Positions 17,048 to 26,542 of a stretch of 64,000 nt of DNA are shown here, one piece after another (within the stretch, counting starts at the first letter, position 1; every line of letters starts with the position of its first letter). The stretch is from positions 124,001-188,000 of the forward strand of contig JAQGMG010000017.1 of the NCBI GenBank assembly GCA_028292485.1. The letters are read 5' to 3'. The notes under the pieces were generated by a model, which worked only from the letters and a program-made list of their open reading frames with translations, did no database searches and was not told where the DNA came from. The position numbers were made by a program, and so were the translations under genes. This stretch comes from Rhodocyclales bacterium. Its GTDB lineage: Bacteria; Pseudomonadota; Gammaproteobacteria; Burkholderiales; Rhodocyclaceae.

Positions 17048-18139
17048 TCAGCGCGTGGGTAGGAACTTGAGCGGGTCTGCAGGTTTGCCCTGCTTGCGAA
17101 CTTCGAAGTGCAGTTTCGGTCTGTCCGAGTCACTATCACCCATTACGGCAATTTTCTGACCCTTCTGAACTGTCTGACCCTCTTTCACGAGGATCTCCTT
17201 GTTGTGCGCATACACCGTTGTGAATTGCGTACCGTGCTTGATGATGACGAGGTTTCCGTAAGCCCGCAAGTCCGATCCGGAATAGATCACTTTACCTGCA
17301 GCTGCGGCAAACACCGGATCGCCGATTGCACCCGCGATATCGACACCCTTGTTGCTGCTGTCATTGAATGTGCCGATCAGTTTGCCATTCGACGGCCAGC
17401 TCCACTCGACGCCGTCTTCGCCGGTTTTGACCGCTGCGTCCGGCACAGCGACGGGCGCTGATGCCGCAGGCGGCACGACGGGTTTGACGCCTGGTTTGAT
17501 CTCAACGGGTTTCTCGGCAAGCGGCGCAGACGCCGCTTTCGGTTCGGACTGCGTCAGGGCGAGCGCCTGCAGATCCTTCCATGCCTTGTCCGAATACGGA
17601 ATGCGGCCACCGCGCGGTTCGGTAACAATGCTGGAAGCATTATTGGCCATGCTTCCAGCTGCGCTCACTGTCGAACTGCTGGATGCAGAGGTTGCCGCTG
17701 GTGCCGATTGATCGATCGGCCGGGATTCGATACGCGGCAGGATCACCGCCCGCGTTCCCGACGAAATATCGGGCTGCGCAGCGGGAGCGTCGGGCGGCTG
17801 TATGCGAATCTCCTGCCCGACGGAAATCATGCTCGGGTTGTCGATGCCATTCCACGCCGCCACTTCGCGATAGGCGTGGCCGTTTTCAAGTGCGATGCTG
17901 TAGAGCGTGTCGCCCTTCTTGACGATGTAATAACCGGGCCGTGCAACCGCCACTGGCGTACTCGTCGTTGACGTGTCTGCACTCTTGCTGCGTGGTGAGG
18001 TATCGCGTGTCTCGACAGGCGCCGGCCGGGAGCTTACGCAGGCGCTCAACATCAATGCTGCAGCCAATGCCGACAGGCAGGCGAAATGGGGATGGACCGG
18101 ATGCGTGCGCGAGCGGGAAGAAGTCATGCAGTTGTTCAT
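17048..18139 (-). CDS. nlpD: LysM/M23 lipoprotein NlpD (amidase activator)
   Basis: A 363-residue outer-membrane lipoprotein. The start at 18139 has an AGGAACGG site upstream and overlaps the pcm stop (ATGA). The signal sequence ends in the lipobox LMLSAC. A LysM domain ([18 protein letters not shown]) binds peptidoglycan; a Ser/Ala/Pro-rich linker follows. The C-terminal LytM/M23 domain has [16 protein letters not shown] and LHFEVRKQG. The first metal-ligand His is Asn, as in NlpD/EnvC proteins that activate amidases rather than cut peptidoglycan. The stop lies 7 bases before rpoS. Confidence 0.93.
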   Translation of the reverse strand: MNNCMTSSRSRTHPVHPHFACLSALAAALMLSACVSSRPAPVETRDTSPRSKSADTSTTSTPVAVARPGYYIVKKGDTLYSIALENGHAYREVAAWNGIDNPSMISVGQEIRIQPPDAPAAQPDISSGTRAVILPRIESRPIDQSAPAATSASSSSTVSAAGSMANNASSIVTEPRGGRIPYSDKAWKDLQALALTQSEPKAASAPLAEKPVEIKPGVKPVVPPAASAPVAVPDAAVKTGEDGVEWSWPSNGKLIGTFNDSSNKGVDIAGAIGDPVFAAAAGKVIYSGSDLRAYGNLVIIKHGTQFTTVYAHNKEILVKEGQTVQKGQKIAVMGDSDSDRPKLHFEVRKQGKPADPLKFLPTR

Positions 18140-18792
18140 TCCGTTCCTGGCAAAAGTGGTACGAAGCGTACCCCATCCAGACGGGTTTCCTTGAAACCGC
18201 CTGTCAGCGAATGCTCGACGAGCAGGATCACCTGATTCGTCGATCCCAACGGCATCACCATGCGCCCGCCCGGTGCAAGCTGTTCGCGTAGAGCCGGCGG
18301 CACGGCGGGCGCAGCCGCCGCAAGAATGATGGTATCGAAAGGCGCGGCGGCGGGTAAGCCGAGATTCCCATCGCCATGTTTCAGCCTGACGTTGGGAATC
18401 TTCAAAGGCCGCAGATTGGTGCGAGCGCGATCGAGCAGCTTGGCGATCCGCTCCATCGTGTAGACGTCGCTGGCCATGCATGACAGCACCGCAGCCTGGT
18501 AGCCGCAGCCAGTCCCGACCTCCAGCGTCTTGCCGAGCTTGCGGCCACCAGCGGCCAGCAACTCGAGCATGCGCGCCACGACGAAAGGTTGCGAAATTGT
18601 CTGCTGAAAGCCGAGCGGCAAAGCCGTGTCCTCATAGGCGCGGCTCGCCAGTGCCTCTTCGACAAAAGCGTGACGCGGAATGCGATTCATCGCATCGAGC
18701 ACGGCTTCGTCGCGGATATTGAGTTTGCGCAAGTGCTCGATCATGCGAGCGCGCGCGCGTGCAGAATTATTGGAACGGGCTGCGTCAATCAT
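18136..18792 (-). CDS. pcm: Protein-L-isoaspartate O-methyltransferase
   Basis: A 218-residue repair enzyme that methylates L-isoaspartyl residues in aged proteins. Evidence: [41 protein letters not shown], the SAM loop [15 protein letters not shown], and [12 protein letters not shown]. The start at 18792 (MIDAARSNN) overlaps the surE stop by ATGA, and the stop overlaps the nlpD start by ATGA, so the three genes are translationally chained. Longer upstream reading frames lie inside surE and were not used. Confidence 0.93.
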   Translation of the reverse strand: MIDAARSNNSARARARMIEHLRKLNIRDEAVLDAMNRIPRHAFVEEALASRAYEDTALPLGFQQTISQPFVVARMLELLAAGGRKLGKTLEVGTGCGYQAAVLSCMASDVYTMERIAKLLDRARTNLRPLKIPNVRLKHGDGNLGLPAAAPFDTIILAAAAPAVPPALREQLAPGGRMVMPLGSTNQVILLVEHSLTGGFKETRLDGVRFVPLLPGTE

Positions 18793-19547
18793 GAGTGTGT
18801 GTCGGGTTGCTGCAGCCAGTTTGCCACGCCTGGGATTTGCGCGGTATGGGTCAGATCCACTTGCAGCGGCGTGACGGAAACGAAGCCATTGGCGATCGCG
18901 TTGAAGTCGGTGCCCTCGCCTGCATCGGCAGCCTCGCCCGCAGCGCCGACCCAATAGATCGTCTCACCGCGCGGATTGCTGGCGCGGATCACCGGCTCGG
19001 CGCGATGCCTGCGGCCCAGGCGCGTAATGCGGGTGCCCTGCAATTGCTCGAACGGCAAATCCGGCACGTTTACATTCAGCAGCACCGGCACACCGAAAGG
19101 CCTGGCCTGGAAGCGCTCGACGAGTTGCCGGGCGACGCGTGCAGCGCTTGCAAAATGCGTAGCCTGCCGCCCTGCCAGTGACACGGCAATCGCCGGCACG
19201 CCGAGCAGAAAGCCTTCGGTCGCGGCCGCCACGGTGCCGGAATAGATCGTGTCGTCGCCCATATTGGCGCCGTGATTCACGCCGGAGACGACGATGTCCG
19301 GCAAGTGATCGAGCATGCCCGTCACCGCAAGGTGCACACAGTCAGTGGGCGTGCCATTGACGTAGTAAAAACCATTGGGTGCGCGCCGCAGTTGCAGGGG
19401 TCGGTCAAGGGTCAGGGAATTGCTCGCGCCGCTCCGGTCGCTCTCGGGAGCTACAACCGTAACATCAGCAATCAGGCTCAGTTCAGCAGCCAGTGCCGCG
19501 ATCCCGGGAGCGTGGTAACCATCGTCGTTGCTCAGGAGGATGCGCAT
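18789..19547 (-). CDS. surE: 5'-nucleotidase SurE
   Basis: A 252-residue metal-dependent nucleoside monophosphate phosphatase of the SurE family. Evidence: the N-terminal [16 protein letters not shown] with the metal-binding DD pair, [27 protein letters not shown], and [31 protein letters not shown] one codon upstream (19550) is an alternative start. It is the first gene of the surE-pcm-nlpD-rpoS operon. Confidence 0.94.
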   Translation of the reverse strand: MRILLSNDDGYHAPGIAALAAELSLIADVTVVAPESDRSGASNSLTLDRPLQLRRAPNGFYYVNGTPTDCVHLAVTGMLDHLPDIVVSGVNHGANMGDDTIYSGTVAAATEGFLLGVPAIAVSLAGRQATHFASAARVARQLVERFQARPFGVPVLLNVNVPDLPFEQLQGTRITRLGRRHRAEPVIRASNPRGETIYWVGAAGEAADAGEGTDFNAIANGFVSVTPLQVDLTHTAQIPGVANWLQQPDTHS

Positions 19548-19596
19548 CACAAACGTCCGGCCAGTGAGCCGGGCAATTGAAGTTGATCAAGGGGCG

Positions 19597-19602
19597 ATTA
19601 TA
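19597..19602 (-). promoter_or_regulatory. Possible -10 element of the surE operon
   Basis: Reads TATAAT on the - strand, about 50 bases before the surE start. The -35 position (GACTGT at 17-bp spacing) is a poor match, so the assignment is tentative. Confidence 0.35.
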
Positions 19603-19689
19603 TAGGCGTAGCGCCGCCAACAGTCCGCGCTGCGCAACGCGCATCGATACGCTGAGGCCTGATGGGGAAACCAGAATAAATCGGGGAAA

Positions 19690-19710
19690 CGCGAGCAGGA
19701 ACTGCTCGCG
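19690..19710 (-). terminator. Rho-independent terminator candidate
   Basis: A perfect 9-bp stem CGCGAGCAG/CTGCTCGCG with a 3-nt loop, followed on the - strand by TTTCCCCGATTTATT. It lies 44 bases after the 93-residue gene and would separate it from the surE operon. Confidence 0.6.
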
Positions 19711-19754
19711 GCAAACCGGCGCAGAAGGCCGGTCGGGGAAGTGCTGCTGGCTGA

Positions 19755-20036
19755 CTAGTCGCTGGCGAGGTTGGCCGCGAAAACGCTATCGGAATTGCCG
19801 GGGAATTCGAAACGCTGGAAAGCCTTGCGAATCGAAGCATTGTGACGGCTCGCGCCACGGTCGAGGAAACGAATACCCAATGCCGCGCCATTGCGCGCCA
19901 GGGTCATGAAAGCGTAGTGCCAGCGTTGCGACTCGGCAAGTCGCTCCTTCAGCTCGGATTCATTGGAAATCTCGACGCCAGCGGCTTTGAGAGAGTCAAT
20001 AAATTCGGCATACGATTCGTCGGCTAACCGGCCCAT
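19755..20036 (-). CDS. Conserved-looking small protein, function unknown
   Basis: A 93-residue soluble protein from MGRLADESYAEFIDSLKA. It is mostly helical and charged (ISNESELKERLAESQRWHYAFMTLARNG), ending FEFPGNSDSVFAANLASD. No signal peptide, membrane segment or recognised motif. The start is chosen because the sequence before it lacks coding character. A terminator follows it. It faces away from the small gene at 20234. Confidence 0.6.
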   Translation of the reverse strand: MGRLADESYAEFIDSLKAAGVEISNESELKERLAESQRWHYAFMTLARNGAALGIRFLDRGASRHNASIRKAFQRFEFPGNSDSVFAANLASD

Positions 20037-20233
20037 GTTTGTCTCCAGAACACTTGTTTGTTGAGTCACAGGCAAATAACGGGGAGTCGGGCGGCAAGTT
20101 GACACGCTCGGTCGTGCCAATGTGAAAAACCGTTAAATGATGGGCTGCAACGGGTGAATGGCGCTGGGCGAGCATCTTGCGTCGAGACTGCCATCGGCGC
20201 GAATGCGCTTCATACAACGCAGGAGGCTTCAGC

Positions 20234-20419
20234 ATGGACGCTCAAGTACGCCAGGCCTACGCAGTGTGGAAAAAGTCGGCGGAGGAATTCATCGCCGAAA
20301 TGGACAACGTGATGGATGGGCAGGAGGCTGGTGGCCGCCTGACCAGCGTCACGGCGAGCATGGAGTTCGCCTATCAGATGTTCACTACGCTGTATCAGGA
20401 AATCCAGGAAGCGCCATGA
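20234..20419 (+). CDS. Small acidic helical protein, function unknown
   Basis: A 61-residue protein starting MDAQVRQAYAVWKKSAEEF. The start is fixed by a strong CAGGAGG site 9 bases upstream. It is rich in Glu, Asp, Gln and Met and predicted helical throughout (AEMDNVMDGQEAGGRLTS, EFAYQMFTTLYQEIQEAP). No family recognised. It converges on the AraC-type gene. Confidence 0.55.
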   Translation: MDAQVRQAYAVWKKSAEEFIAEMDNVMDGQEAGGRLTSVTASMEFAYQMFTTLYQEIQEAP

Positions 20420-20447
20420 TTCCCCGCGGCGCCCCGCGGTCAGCACG

Positions 20448-21233
20448 TCATTTGAAGAAGCTGCTCGGAGCCACGCCGAACTGGCGCTTGAACATGGTCG
20501 CGAAAGCAGTCGGGCTGCTGTAGCCGAGATCGAGCGCGATATCGACGACGCGCGCGCCTGTCGCCAGATGCTCCAGCGCGGCCAGCAGACGCGCCTGCTG
20601 GCGCCACTGGCCGAAAGTCATGCCGGTCTCGCGCTGGAACAGACGGTGAATGGTCTTCGGGTCCACGCTCAAACGCCGCGCCCAGTCGCTGATGGTCGAC
20701 GAGTCATCGGGGGTCTGCGTGATCGTCGTGCATATCTGCCGCAACCGCGCGTCAGCCGGATGCGGCAGGCTAAGCGGCAGCGTCGGCATCTGTACCACCT
20801 CGTCGAGCAGCAGTCGCATCAGGCGTCCGTGGCGCGACTCGGCGGCATACGGCAAGGGCACGTCGATGGCCGCCAGAATCAATTCGCGTAGCAGCGGCGA
20901 GACGCCGAGCACCGCGCATTGCGCCAGCAAATCGGGTGCAGCATCCGGGCGAATGAATGCCGTTCGCATTTTTACGTTGCCCACCATGCGGATCGAATGC
21001 GTGACGCCGGCCGGCATCCACAGCCCACGCGAAGGCGGCACGATCCACTGCCCGATGTCGGTACTCACCACCATCACGCCATGCAGGGCGTGAATAAGCT
21101 GGATGTGCGGGTGGTCATGGCGCGGTGTCTCATGATCGGGTGAATAGTCGGCGGCCATGGCGGTCACCGGCATGTCGTTGCGATCGTAGAGCGTATAAGG
21201 CGCGGCAAAACCCCGGCTGATCGATTTGGGCAT
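20448..21233 (-). CDS. AraC-family transcriptional regulator
   Basis: A 261-residue regulator from MPKSISRGFAAPY; a start at 21347 would add 38 residues and also has a plausible GAGG site. The N-terminal cupin-like ligand domain has HDHPHIQLIHALHGVMVV and PSRGLWMPAGVTHS. The C-terminal double HTH includes TISDWARRLSVDPKTIHRLF and ARVVDIALDLGYSSPTAFATMFKRQFG. It is divergent from the Fsr-like exporter at 21374, its likely target. Ligand unknown. Confidence 0.85.
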   Translation of the reverse strand: MPKSISRGFAAPYTLYDRNDMPVTAMAADYSPDHETPRHDHPHIQLIHALHGVMVVSTDIGQWIVPPSRGLWMPAGVTHSIRMVGNVKMRTAFIRPDAAPDLLAQCAVLGVSPLLRELILAAIDVPLPYAAESRHGRLMRLLLDEVVQMPTLPLSLPHPADARLRQICTTITQTPDDSSTISDWARRLSVDPKTIHRLFQRETGMTFGQWRQQARLLAALEHLATGARVVDIALDLGYSSPTAFATMFKRQFGVAPSSFFK

Positions 21234-21373
21234 GTACGTTTGCGTCCGTGCGATGTCTTTTTCGCGAAGCAGTCGGCCACATTCTCGCAGGACGGGCGGC
21301 GGCTTGCCTAGTAGGATTCGTTGCACAACAGTGCGCTGCACAAACATCTCGCCTCATAGCCAAAGAACTGCAC

Positions 21374-22594
21374 ATGGAAACCAGCTCCGTCACCGCCGCA
21401 TTGCCAGACGCCAACGAACGAACCCGCTTCAGGGTGCTGGGCGCGATCAGCTTTGCGCACTTTCTCAACGACATGATCCAGTCGCTGATTCTGGCGATCT
21501 ACCCGCTGCTCAAAGGCGAATTCCATCTGAGCTTTGCGCAGATCGGGCTTATCACGCTGACCTTCCAGATCACCGCTTCGCTGCTGCAGCCGGTGGTCGG
21601 GCTCTATACCGACAAGTACCCCAAGCCCTACTCGCTCGCCATCGGCATGAGCTGCACATTGGTGGGCCTGCTCTTGCTGGCTGTCGCGCCCAATTTCGAA
21701 ACCGTGCTGATTGCCTCGGCACTGGTCGGCACCGGCTCGTCGATCTTTCATCCGGAGTCTTCACGCATCGCGCGCCTCGCCTCGGGCGGCCGCCATGGGC
21801 TGGCGCAATCGATCTTCCAGGTCGGCGGCAACACCGGCAGCGCCATCGGCCCTCTGCTCGCCGCCTGGATCATCATCCCGAACGGTCAGGCCAGCGTCGC
21901 ATGGTTCGCCATTGCCGCCCTGCTCGCCATCGTCGTGCTGTCCAAAATCGGCAGCTGGTACAAGCGCCAGCATCTGGGTGCGGGTCTTGGCAAGAAGGCA
22001 AGAAAGGTCGTGGCGAACAACCTGCCACCGCGCACGGTGGCGTGGGCCATCGGCATCCTGCTGGTGCTGATCTTCTCGAAGTATTTCTATCTGGCCAGCA
22101 TCAGCAGCTATTACATCTTCTACCTGATGAGCAAGTTCGATCTGTCGGTGCAATCGGCGCAGGTGCATCTGTTCGTGTTCCTGTTCGCCGTTGCGGCCGG
22201 CACCATTCTCGGCGGGCCGATTGGCGACCGCATCGGCCGCAAGCGTGTCATTTGGGTGTCGATTCTTGGCGCTGCCCCGTTCACGCTGATGCTGCCTTAC
22301 GCCGACCTGATGTGGACCGGCATCCTGACCTTCGTCATCGGGTTGATTCTGGCTTCGGCGTTCTCCGCGATCCTGGTGTTTGCACAGGAACTCGTGCCCG
22401 GCAAAGTCGGCGCTGTCTCCGGCATGTTCTTTGGCTTTGCTTTCGGTATGGGCGGGATAGGCGCTGCGGTGCTCGGCGGCATCGCCGACCGGCACGGCAT
22501 CGAATATGTCTATCGCATTTGTGCCTATTTGCCACTACTCGGGCTGCTCACGGTATTTCTGCCGAACCTGGAACAGCGCGGTCGACGGGCTTAG
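21374..22594 (+). CDS. fsr: MFS exporter of the fosmidomycin-resistance (Fsr) type
   Basis: A 406-residue, 12-segment inner-membrane transporter from METSSVTAALPDANERTRF. The N-terminal segment RVLGAISFAHFLNDMIQSLI, the loop FHPESSRIARLASGGRHGLA and QSIFQVGGNTGSAIGPLL are the hallmarks of the Fsr group of drug/proton antiporters. The second half has GDRIGRKRVIWVS between segments 8 and 9. It is expressed divergently from an AraC-type regulator. The natural substrate is unknown. Confidence 0.85.
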   Translation: METSSVTAALPDANERTRFRVLGAISFAHFLNDMIQSLILAIYPLLKGEFHLSFAQIGLITLTFQITASLLQPVVGLYTDKYPKPYSLAIGMSCTLVGLLLLAVAPNFETVLIASALVGTGSSIFHPESSRIARLASGGRHGLAQSIFQVGGNTGSAIGPLLAAWIIIPNGQASVAWFAIAALLAIVVLSKIGSWYKRQHLGAGLGKKARKVVANNLPPRTVAWAIGILLVLIFSKYFYLASISSYYIFYLMSKFDLSVQSAQVHLFVFLFAVAAGTILGGPIGDRIGRKRVIWVSILGAAPFTLMLPYADLMWTGILTFVIGLILASAFSAILVFAQELVPGKVGAVSGMFFGFAFGMGGIGAAVLGGIADRHGIEYVYRICAYLPLLGLLTVFLPNLEQRGRRA

Positions 22595-22607
22595 GGCTTT
22601 TTCACAT

Positions 22608-23270
22608 TTACGCTGGCGACTTGCCGCAAGCGGCCTCTATCATCGACGATGCCACCTGCGGGATCGCCGCGATGAGCGCATGACCTGGCGCATAGGTCTG
22701 GGTCGCCGTGTAAGCGCCTTCGATGAGCAAGGCCATGCCATTGGCAAGCGCTTGCGGATCGCGCGCCCCAGCCTGTGTCGCCAGTGCGAGCAGGCGCGCC
22801 ATCAGCTCATCCTTGTTGTCGGCAACGACGCGACGTACCGGGTGCGCGGAGTCCGGAAATTCGATGGCGAGATTGACGAAAGGACAGCCACGATAGCCCG
22901 TTCGCTGGGCACGCTCCGCAACGTCAATGAAAAACTGGCACAGTTGCTCGCGCGGCTTGCCCGGATGCTTGGCGAGGCTCTCGCCGAAGTAGTTCCAGAA
23001 ACGCTCCTGGCGGCGCGTGAGGTAATGCAGGAGCAAGGCGTCTTTCGATTCGAACTGCCGGTAAAGGCTCATCTTGTTGACGCCAGCACGCTTGACGACG
23101 GCATCGACACCCACGGCGCGCGCGCCTTCGAGATAGAAAAGCTCATCGATGGCATCGAGTATCTGTGTCTGCGCCTCTGCACCGTACATCACCGCCTTGC
23201 GTACGGGCTTGTCCGCCCGCTTCCTGCGCATCGCGGCGGGCTTCTTCTCGACAATATTTACGGCACTCAT
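22608..23270 (-). CDS. TetR-family transcriptional repressor
   Basis: A 220-residue regulator from MSAVNIVEKKPAAMRRK with a GGAG site upstream. HTH at about residues 28-75: QILDAIDELFYLEGARAVGVDAVVKRAGVNKMSLYRQFESKDALLLHYL. The C-terminal ligand domain contains GYRGCPFVNLAIEFPDSAHP and a Met/Ala-rich end. It is divergent from an MFS gene at 23499; two copies of a TTACCGATCGGTA operator lie between them, so it very likely represses that gene and itself. Confidence 0.88.
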   Translation of the reverse strand: MSAVNIVEKKPAAMRRKRADKPVRKAVMYGAEAQTQILDAIDELFYLEGARAVGVDAVVKRAGVNKMSLYRQFESKDALLLHYLTRRQERFWNYFGESLAKHPGKPREQLCQFFIDVAERAQRTGYRGCPFVNLAIEFPDSAHPVRRVVADNKDELMARLLALATQAGARDPQALANGMALLIEGAYTATQTYAPGHALIAAIPQVASSMIEAACGKSPA

Positions 23271-23350
23271 GTTTTTGCTCCTGACGTTACGTCGCCGGTT
23301 ACATCGCCCGTTACATCGCAATTGGGTATCCGATTTCCCGGTCTCGGCGC

Positions 23351-23406
23351 TTGACATGTTACCGATCGGTACATAGCATTACAAGCACTGTTACCGATCG
23401 GTAACA
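23351..23406 (+). promoter_or_regulatory. Promoter with two TetR-type operators
   Basis: TTGACA at 23351-23356, 17 bases, then TAGCAT at 23374-23379. Operator 1 (core TACCGATCGGTA, 23360-23371) fills the spacer. Operator 2 (TGTTACCGATCGGTAACA, perfect 18-bp palindrome, 23389-23406) covers the expected start of transcription. Their centres are 32 bp apart, about three helical turns. A bound repressor would block the MFS gene at 23499. Confidence 0.75.
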
Positions 23407-23498
23407 AAATTGGGCCAGAAAGATCGAACCGGGCGCCGACAAGACACCATCGGGTAAGCCGGCAACGCAGCTTCGAATACTACGATTGGGGAAACACG

Positions 23499-24788
23499 AT
23501 GCAGGTCGTTGCACAGTGGGCGCAAAAGCGCATCGCAGGCCGTTTTCACTACGCATGGATCGCGGTCGCGCTGACCTTCCTGGTGATGTTGATTACCGCA
23601 GGCACGCGCGCCACGCCGAGCGTCATGATGGTGCCGCTGGAACAGGCCTTCGGCTGGGACCGCGCCACGGTCTCCATCGCCTTGTCGATCAACCTCGCCT
23701 TGTTCGGCCTGATGGGCCCCTTTGCGGCAGCGGCGATGGAGCGCTTCGGTTTGCGTGCCACCGTGCTGGTGGCACTTGGCGTACTTTGCGCGGGCATCGC
23801 CCTGTCGAGCCTGATGCAGCAAAGCTGGCAGCTGTGGCTGCTGTGGGGCGTGATCGTCGGCTGCGCCACGGGTGCAACGTCCATGACGCTTGGCGCAACC
23901 GTGGTAAGCCGCTGGTTCAAGGAGCGGCGCGGGCTGGCGATGGGTATTCTGACGGCGAGCTCTGCCACCGGTCAGCTGGTCTTCCTGCCGCTGCTTGCCA
24001 GCATTGTCGAACGCTACGGCTGGCGGCCCGTCGTGCTGGTTGTCGCGGCCAGCGTGGCGGTGGTCTTGCCGCTGGCATTCCTGTTTCTGCCAGAGCGGCC
24101 CGCTGACCTGCGTCTACCGCTGTACGGCGAGCCGGCGGACGCGCCACTTGCCGCGCCGGGCAGTCGCAAGAATCCTGTTGCCATCGCCTTCGGCGTGCTC
24201 GGGCGTGCGATGAAGGTACGCGACTTCTGGCTGTTGTTCTTCAGTTTCTTCGTCTGTGGCGCCAGCACCAATGGCTACATCGGTTCGCACTTCATTGCCA
24301 TGTGTGGCGACTATGGCCTCAGCGCTGTGCAAGGCGCCAGCATCCTTGCCGCGATGGGCGCACTCGACCTGATCGGCACGACCTTGTCCGGCTGGATGTC
24401 CGATCGTTTCAATAACCGCGTGCTGCTGTTCTGGTACTACGGCCTGCGCGGCCTTGCACTGATCTATCTGCCCTATGCATTTGGCCTGAGCTATTTCGGC
24501 CTGCCGGTGTTCGCCCTGTTCTATGGCCTGGACTGGATCGCCACGGTGCCGCCGACCGTGCGCCTGACCAATGATGTGTTCGGCAGTCAGGATGCACCAA
24601 TCGTCTTCGGCTGGGTCGTCGCCGGCCACCAGCTTGGTGCAGCTTTTGCCGCGCTGCTGGCGGGTGTACTGCGTAACAGCCTGGGTACTTACACGGTTGC
24701 AACCATGATTTCCGGCATGCTGTGCCTGGTCGCAGCCGTCATGGTCTTGCGCATAAACCGGCGTGCCTACGCACCCATGCCTGCGTGA
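23499..24788 (+). CDS. MFS transporter (MCT/oxalate-formate antiporter-like)
   Basis: A 429-residue, 12-segment inner-membrane protein. The layout resembles the monocarboxylate/oxalate-formate branch: HYAWIAVALTFLVMLITAGT at the start, GWDRATVSIALSINLALFG, SRWFKERRGLAMGILTASSA in the segment 4-5 loop, and ALDLIGTTLSGWMSDRFNNR between segments 8 and 9. It is controlled by the divergent TetR gene through the operators at 23351-23406. The substrate is probably a small organic acid or drug. No gene is seen in the 289 bases after it. Confidence 0.82.
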   Translation: MQVVAQWAQKRIAGRFHYAWIAVALTFLVMLITAGTRATPSVMMVPLEQAFGWDRATVSIALSINLALFGLMGPFAAAAMERFGLRATVLVALGVLCAGIALSSLMQQSWQLWLLWGVIVGCATGATSMTLGATVVSRWFKERRGLAMGILTASSATGQLVFLPLLASIVERYGWRPVVLVVAASVAVVLPLAFLFLPERPADLRLPLYGEPADAPLAAPGSRKNPVAIAFGVLGRAMKVRDFWLLFFSFFVCGASTNGYIGSHFIAMCGDYGLSAVQGASILAAMGALDLIGTTLSGWMSDRFNNRVLLFWYYGLRGLALIYLPYAFGLSYFGLPVFALFYGLDWIATVPPTVRLTNDVFGSQDAPIVFGWVVAGHQLGAAFAALLAGVLRNSLGTYTVATMISGMLCLVAAVMVLRINRRAYAPMPA

Positions 24789-25077
24789 GGCAGGGGCCGA
24801 ACCGCACGCGCTGCGATACCTGCTGACGCCATATCCCCATACACCCCGCGATTCCGCGTGCCTCCGGGCATGCCCCGTGCTACCTGTCGCCTTGTGCATG
24901 CCCTGAAGTACATATCTCTTCAGCATTTCTTGGCTGATACTGAAGCGCCCTGTGCCGCAGCGAACGCTTTCTCATGAACGCGTGGAGCTCCGGCATGCGC
25001 ATCAGCCGCGCTGGAAATGACGGCAACCACGGACTGCGCTGCAGTCCCAGTCAAAACGCGTCTGGAATCACGCAGAG

Positions 25078-26322
25078 ATGCACACACAGCAGGCAGGTCT
25101 CTCCAAACTCTTGCCCCTCCTTGCGGGGCGCTTGCCAGACACCGACCAGACCATCCAGCGGGTGCTGTTCGCCATCCGCACGCATCTGGGCATGGACGTA
25201 GCGTTCATTTCCGAATTTGTCGGTACGGATCGCGTGTTCCGCCAGGTAGACGCTGCAGGTTGGACGCCCATTTACCCCGGCGACTCCACACTGCTCGAAA
25301 CAGGCTACTGCCAGCGCGTTGTGGATGGCCGTCTGCCGGGTCTGATCCCCGACACCATGGCCTTACCGGCAGCCGTGGCATTGCACGAAACACTTGCAAC
25401 GCCGATTGGCGCACACATGAGTGTGCCGATCCGGCTGGGCGATGGTCGTATTTACGGCACGTTCTGCTGTTTCGGTTTCGTCCCCAACGAGACCCTTAAC
25501 GAACGCGATCTGGAAATGATGCAGGCATTTGCAGACCTGATCGCCGGCCAGCTCGAGCTTGACATGAACAGCTCGCGCGAGCGGCAAGGAAAAATCCAGC
25601 GCATCGAAATGGCGATACAGCATGGCGGCCCCTCCATTGTTTTCCAGCCCATCTATCGCCTGGAGGACAACCGCTGTGTCGGCGTTGAATGCTTGTCGCG
25701 CTTTCACACGGCACCGCAGATTTCGCCCGATGTCTGGTTCGCCGAGGCCGCCGATGTCGGGCTCGGACAAGCACTCGAACTCTGCGCGATCAGCAAGGCT
25801 CTCGCTGCCCTCGACGCCCTGCCGCCGGACCTGTATCTCGCGATCAACGCCTCGCCGGCAACGATTCTGAGCAATAAACTGGCACCGTTGTTTGAAGGCA
25901 TCGAAGCCGAGCGCATCGTGCTGGAGCTCACCGAGCATGCCCATGCGGCAGATTACGATCAGTTGCTGCAGATTCTCAAACCGATGCGTTCGCGGGGTGT
26001 GCGCATTTCGATCGACGATGCGGGTACCGGCTACAGCAGCATGCGTCACATCCTCAGCGTCCAGCCGGACATCATCAAGCTCGATGTCGGCCTGACGCGT
26101 GGCATGGACCACGACCCGACACGCCACGCGCTTACCGCAGCCCTGATCGAATTCGCGCGACAAACGGGCAGCAGCATCCTCGCCGAAGGCGTGGAGACCG
26201 CTTCGGAACTGACATCCTTGCGCACGCTCGGCGCCTCCAAGGCGCAAGGCTATTTCCTGAGCCATCCCCTGTCGCTGGACGACACGATTCAGTGCGCGCG
26301 TAGCGCCACCTCATTTCATTGA
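25078..26322 (+). CDS. GAF-EAL cyclic-di-GMP phosphodiesterase
   Basis: A 414-residue cytoplasmic protein. Residues 15-165 form a GAF-like sensor (TDQTIQRVLFAIRTHLGMDVAF, LATPIGAHMSVPIRL). Residues 170-405 form an EAL domain: VECLSRF with Glu204 (the EAL motif reads ECL), LAINASP, IVLELTEH, ISIDDAGTGYSSM, IIKLDVGLTRG, ILAEGVET and AQGYFLSHPL. The metal and lysine positions are conserved, so hydrolysis of c-di-GMP is likely. There is no GGDEF domain. It probably ties a small-molecule or redox signal to motility or surface behaviour; the ligand is unknown. Confidence 0.85.
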   Translation: MHTQQAGLSKLLPLLAGRLPDTDQTIQRVLFAIRTHLGMDVAFISEFVGTDRVFRQVDAAGWTPIYPGDSTLLETGYCQRVVDGRLPGLIPDTMALPAAVALHETLATPIGAHMSVPIRLGDGRIYGTFCCFGFVPNETLNERDLEMMQAFADLIAGQLELDMNSSRERQGKIQRIEMAIQHGGPSIVFQPIYRLEDNRCVGVECLSRFHTAPQISPDVWFAEAADVGLGQALELCAISKALAALDALPPDLYLAINASPATILSNKLAPLFEGIEAERIVLELTEHAHAADYDQLLQILKPMRSRGVRISIDDAGTGYSSMRHILSVQPDIIKLDVGLTRGMDHDPTRHALTAALIEFARQTGSSILAEGVETASELTSLRTLGASKAQGYFLSHPLSLDDTIQCARSATSFH

Positions 26323-26542
26323 CCTTGCTTATTGCCGGGTAAGCGCCCCGTCTTCCCGTAGCGCCCGGCAAGCCCGGCCCGGGGGTCATTCTCCTGCCCG
26401 GCGACGTGCGCCATGCCGCCTTGTCGCGTCAGGTCATGCAGTCCAAACTGGACAACGGGCATGAACTCGGCGAACCTACCCGACGCGCGGCACTCGTTAC
26501 GCGGTAATCAATATTTTGCATATCTTCAGCAAGAGGTAACAC

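Noticed and set aside
21226-22683. A long + strand open frame (about 485 codons) overlapping the Fsr-like gene
   Set aside because: It is another frame of the same region; the Fsr frame has twelve hydrophobic segments and family motifs, while this translation is Arg/His/Pro-rich noise.
24789-25077. Gap before the GAF-EAL gene considered for a leader or small gene
   Set aside because: Short open frames exist but have no ribosome-binding site or coding character. Only a weak CTTCAG/CTGAAG inverted repeat near 24911-24938 was seen.
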